Shown in pieces: positions 52,112 to 53,736 of a stretch of DNA of 53,736 bases. The DNA is from Melghirimyces profundicolus (lineage in GTDB: Bacteria; Bacillota; Bacilli; Thermoactinomycetales; DSM-45169): assembly GCF_003054245.1 (NCBI RefSeq), contig NZ_QBKR01000025.1, positions 1 to 53,736 on the forward strand. The letters are read 5' to 3'. Below the pieces are notes generated by a model that searched no databases, was not told the DNA's origin, and saw only the letters and a list, made by a program, of their open reading frames with translations. The position numbers and the translations under genes are program-made. Every line of letters starts with the position of its first letter. Positions within the stretch are counted from its first letter, which is position 1.

Positions 52112-52996
52112 TTGAAAAGGTTCGGGATACTGGTTAACAAAGGAAAGCCCAAAGCGAGGGTCGTGCTGAAGGAGTTGGTCCACCTTCTTGAGGAGCGGCG
52201 GGCGAAAGTTTTCCTTGAACCGGACATCGCGGAAGGAATGGTCCGCAAAGATTTGGCGCTGCCGGTGGATCAATTTCCCGGCACGGTGGATATCGTGTTC
52301 GTCCTGGGTGGAGATGGGACGCTTCTGGGTGTGGCCCGCCGGTTTGCCGCTTACGGGATTCCCATACTGGGGTTCAATCTGGGGCATCTCGGTTTCCTGT
52401 CCGAGGCGGAACCGGACAATCTGGCCACGGCAGTCGACCGGATTCTGACCGGGGATTATTACATAGAGAAACGGATGATGTTGGACGCGGAAGTGGTCCG
52501 GGAGGGGGAGGTGCTTGAAAAAAATGTGGCTCTCAACGATGTGGGGATCGCCAAAGGTTCCTTCAGTCGAATGATTACGGGAACCGTTTATATGGACGGC
52601 ATTTACCTGGGGACTTATTCCGGTGACGGATTGATCGTCTCCACCCCCACCGGATCCACGGCTTATTCGTTGTCCTGCGGCGGTCCGATCGTGTGGCCCG
52701 GGGTTCAAAGCATCCTGCTTACGCCGATCTGCCCCCACACCCTCACCGCACGTCCCATGGTGTTGCCCTCGGATGGCATCTTGGAAATCCGGGTCAGCGC
52801 CACCCACCGGGACATCGGACTCACCATCGACGGGCAGTTGGGGTATCGGTTGAAGGTGGATGATATCATCCGGGTGGCCGCATCGAAAAACATCACCTCA
52901 CTGATTAAATGGAAAGAACGGGATTTCTTTGAAGTGGTTCGTAAGAAGCTTCAGGGGGAACAGGATGAAGGAAGCGGGCTGGAGGGCAGAAAATGA
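52112..52996 (+). CDS. nadK: NAD kinase
   Basis: 294 residues. The kinase motif [13 protein letters not shown] at about residue 65 is followed by [20 protein letters not shown] and [16 protein letters not shown] for NAD binding. It makes NADP from NAD and ATP. The start is TTG 52112. In B. subtilis nadK homologues lie elsewhere or near this cluster in other genera. Its stop overlaps argR (ATGA). Confidence 0.95.
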   Translation: MKRFGILVNKGKPKARVVLKELVHLLEERRAKVFLEPDIAEGMVRKDLALPVDQFPGTVDIVFVLGGDGTLLGVARRFAAYGIPILGFNLGHLGFLSEAEPDNLATAVDRILTGDYYIEKRMMLDAEVVREGEVLEKNVALNDVGIAKGSFSRMITGTVYMDGIYLGTYSGDGLIVSTPTGSTAYSLSCGGPIVWPGVQSILLTPICPHTLTARPMVLPSDGILEIRVSATHRDIGLTIDGQLGYRLKVDDIIRVAASKNITSLIKWKERDFFEVVRKKLQGEQDEGSGLEGRK

Positions 52997-53439
52997 AAGC
53001 GCAACGACATATCAAGATACGTGAAATTATTACGAACCGCGACATTGAGACCCAGGAGGACCTGGTCGACGAACTGAAAAACGCGGGTTATAACGTGACC
53101 CAGGCCACCGTCTCCCGGGATATCAAGGAACTTCATCTGGTCAAGGTTCCGACCAACAACGGCCGCTACAAATATTCTCTGCCGGCGGACAACCGGTTCA
53201 ACCCCCATCAGAAACTGAAGCGGATATTGACGGAAGCATTTGTTGGAATTGAACAGAGCGAAAACCTGATCGTCATGAAGACGATGCCGGGCAATGCCCA
53301 TGCCATCGCCGTTCTGATCGACAACATGGACTGGCCGGACGTGATCGGCACCATTGCGGGGGACGACACCATTCTTCTGATCTGCCGGGACCGGGAACGG
53401 GCCCCTCAGGTTAAAAACCGTTTTATCGAAATGCTCTAG
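52993..53439 (+). CDS. argR: Arginine repressor ArgR/AhrC
   Basis: 148 residues: an N-terminal winged helix ([20 protein letters not shown], then [12 protein letters not shown]) and a C-terminal hexamer domain with the arginine-binding [12 protein letters not shown]. With arginine it represses arginine synthesis and activates its breakdown in bacilli. ATG 52993 overlaps nadK. recN, which usually follows, is not in the remaining 297 bases. Confidence 0.96.
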   Translation: MKAQRHIKIREIITNRDIETQEDLVDELKNAGYNVTQATVSRDIKELHLVKVPTNNGRYKYSLPADNRFNPHQKLKRILTEAFVGIEQSENLIVMKTMPGNAHAIAVLIDNMDWPDVIGTIAGDDTILLICRDRERAPQVKNRFIEML

Positions 53440-53502
53440 AAGCCGTTGTGATGGATTGTCAGGCTCAGAAGAAGATAAGTGTTTGCACGAAACAGCGACT
53501 TT

Positions 53503-53639
53503 GCTGTCCTGCCCGGCGGAGAATCAGCCTGCAAGGGCGTTCAGGGGCAAAAGCTTCTCTGTGTGCACCCGCAGGGGGTTGCTCCTGCCCGCAGCAGGAT
53601 GATTGGGAGCGGATCGGGCATCTCTCCCTGCAGGACAGC
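53503..53639. repeat. Inverted repeat enclosing a gene-free stretch
   Basis: GCTGTCCTGC (53503-53512) and GCAGGACAGC (53630-53639) are exact complements 117 bases apart, and smaller stems lie between them. No credible gene is in 53440-53736. The arrangement could be a folded RNA or a small repeat element. Confidence 0.4.
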
Positions 53640-53641
53640 AC

Positions 53642-53681
53642 AGCGAGACCGGGGAGTGAAGCGACCCCCGGCGAGACTTGT
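53642..53681 (+). repeat. 40-bp direct repeat, copy 1
   Basis: A 40-base unit beginning AGCGAGACCGGGGAGTGAAG and ending GCGAGACTTGT. It contains a CCGGGG/CCCCGG hairpin and GCGAGAC twice. An identical second copy begins 55 bases further on. Confidence 0.85.
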
Positions 53682-53696
53682 GCTCTGTGAGTGCAT

Positions 53697-53736
53697 AGCG
53701 AGACCGGGGAGTGAAGCGACCCCCGGCGAGACTTGT
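53697..53736 (+). repeat. 40-bp direct repeat, copy 2 (window edge)
   Basis: Identical to copy 1 over all 40 bases, separated from it by a 15-base spacer. The window stops at its last base, so more copies may follow. Confidence 0.85.

Noticed and set aside
53448-53690. 80-codon frame over the terminal repeats
   Set aside because: It runs through the direct repeat and inverted repeat, has no binding site and looks like translated non-coding sequence.
1-53736. Insertion sequences, prophage, CRISPR array, tRNA or rRNA genes
   Set aside because: No transposase, integrase or phage protein, no regularly spaced repeats beyond the two terminal copies, and no cloverleaf or rRNA sequence was recognised.

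Overview
The window looks like chromosome from a moderately GC-rich, endospore-forming member of the Bacillales. The best guess is a Thermoactinomycetaceae-like or other thermophilic/alkaliphilic lineage. Four things support this: a complete spoIIIAA-AH operon, Bacillus-type promoters and AGGAGG ribosome binding sites with many TTG/GTG starts, the Bacillus subtilis yqh/yqi gene order, and an OLE RNA locus between ispA and dxs. I saw no insertion sequence, CRISPR array, rRNA or tRNA.

Layout. 1-9 kb is a mixed metabolic stretch: the end of a DUF779 gene; a leftward pair of an alanine-racemase-fold deaminase/aldolase and an aldonolactone oxidase; nagZ; an extended SDR reductase; lipM; a GNAT acetyltransferase; and a permease. 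9.2-13.7 kb carries the two mitomycin-repair genes mrfA and mrfB around an unrelated SDR gene, with a LexA-like box inside the mrfA promoter. 13.7-16 kb has a 0.5-kb gene-free stretch and a membrane-anchored predicted pseudokinase. 16-21.6 kb carries D-amino acid aminotransferase, the B12-dependent ribonucleotide reductase nrdJ behind two NrdR-box-like sites, a remnant of an SGNH hydrolase gene, and a metallophosphoesterase. 21.7-24.7 kb holds an isolated hutH with a terminator-like leader, a small NTTRR-F1-like protein gene and an FMN reductase gene.

From mntR at 24.9 kb onward the order follows the B. subtilis mntR-yqhO-yqhP-yqhQ-aroQ-papA-efp-spoIIIA-accBC-nusB-folD-xseAB-ispA-dxs-tlyA-argR backbone. 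The additions are: a PrcB-like gene; a block between efp and spoIIIAA (UPF0756/DUF441, comB, comA and an MFS transporter leftward, plus a CD1247-like zinc-ribbon gene rightward); amaP and DUF2273 genes after the Asp23 gene; OLE RNA and oapA between ispA and dxs; and a small membrane protein plus nadK between tlyA and argR. The window ends in a 40-bp direct repeat where recN would be expected.

How the genes work together. SpoIIIAA-AH build the mother-cell half of the channel to the forespore. ComA and ComB would supply sulfolactate, which is abundant in Bacillus spores. AccB/AccC feed fatty-acid synthesis, and FolD makes one-carbon folates under a probable PurR operator. IspA and Dxs belong to isoprenoid synthesis, and OLE RNA/OapA form a membrane ribonucleoprotein encoded in the same cluster. 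XseAB and MrfAB serve DNA repair. Function calls rest on protein motifs and gene order read by eye; no database search was run.
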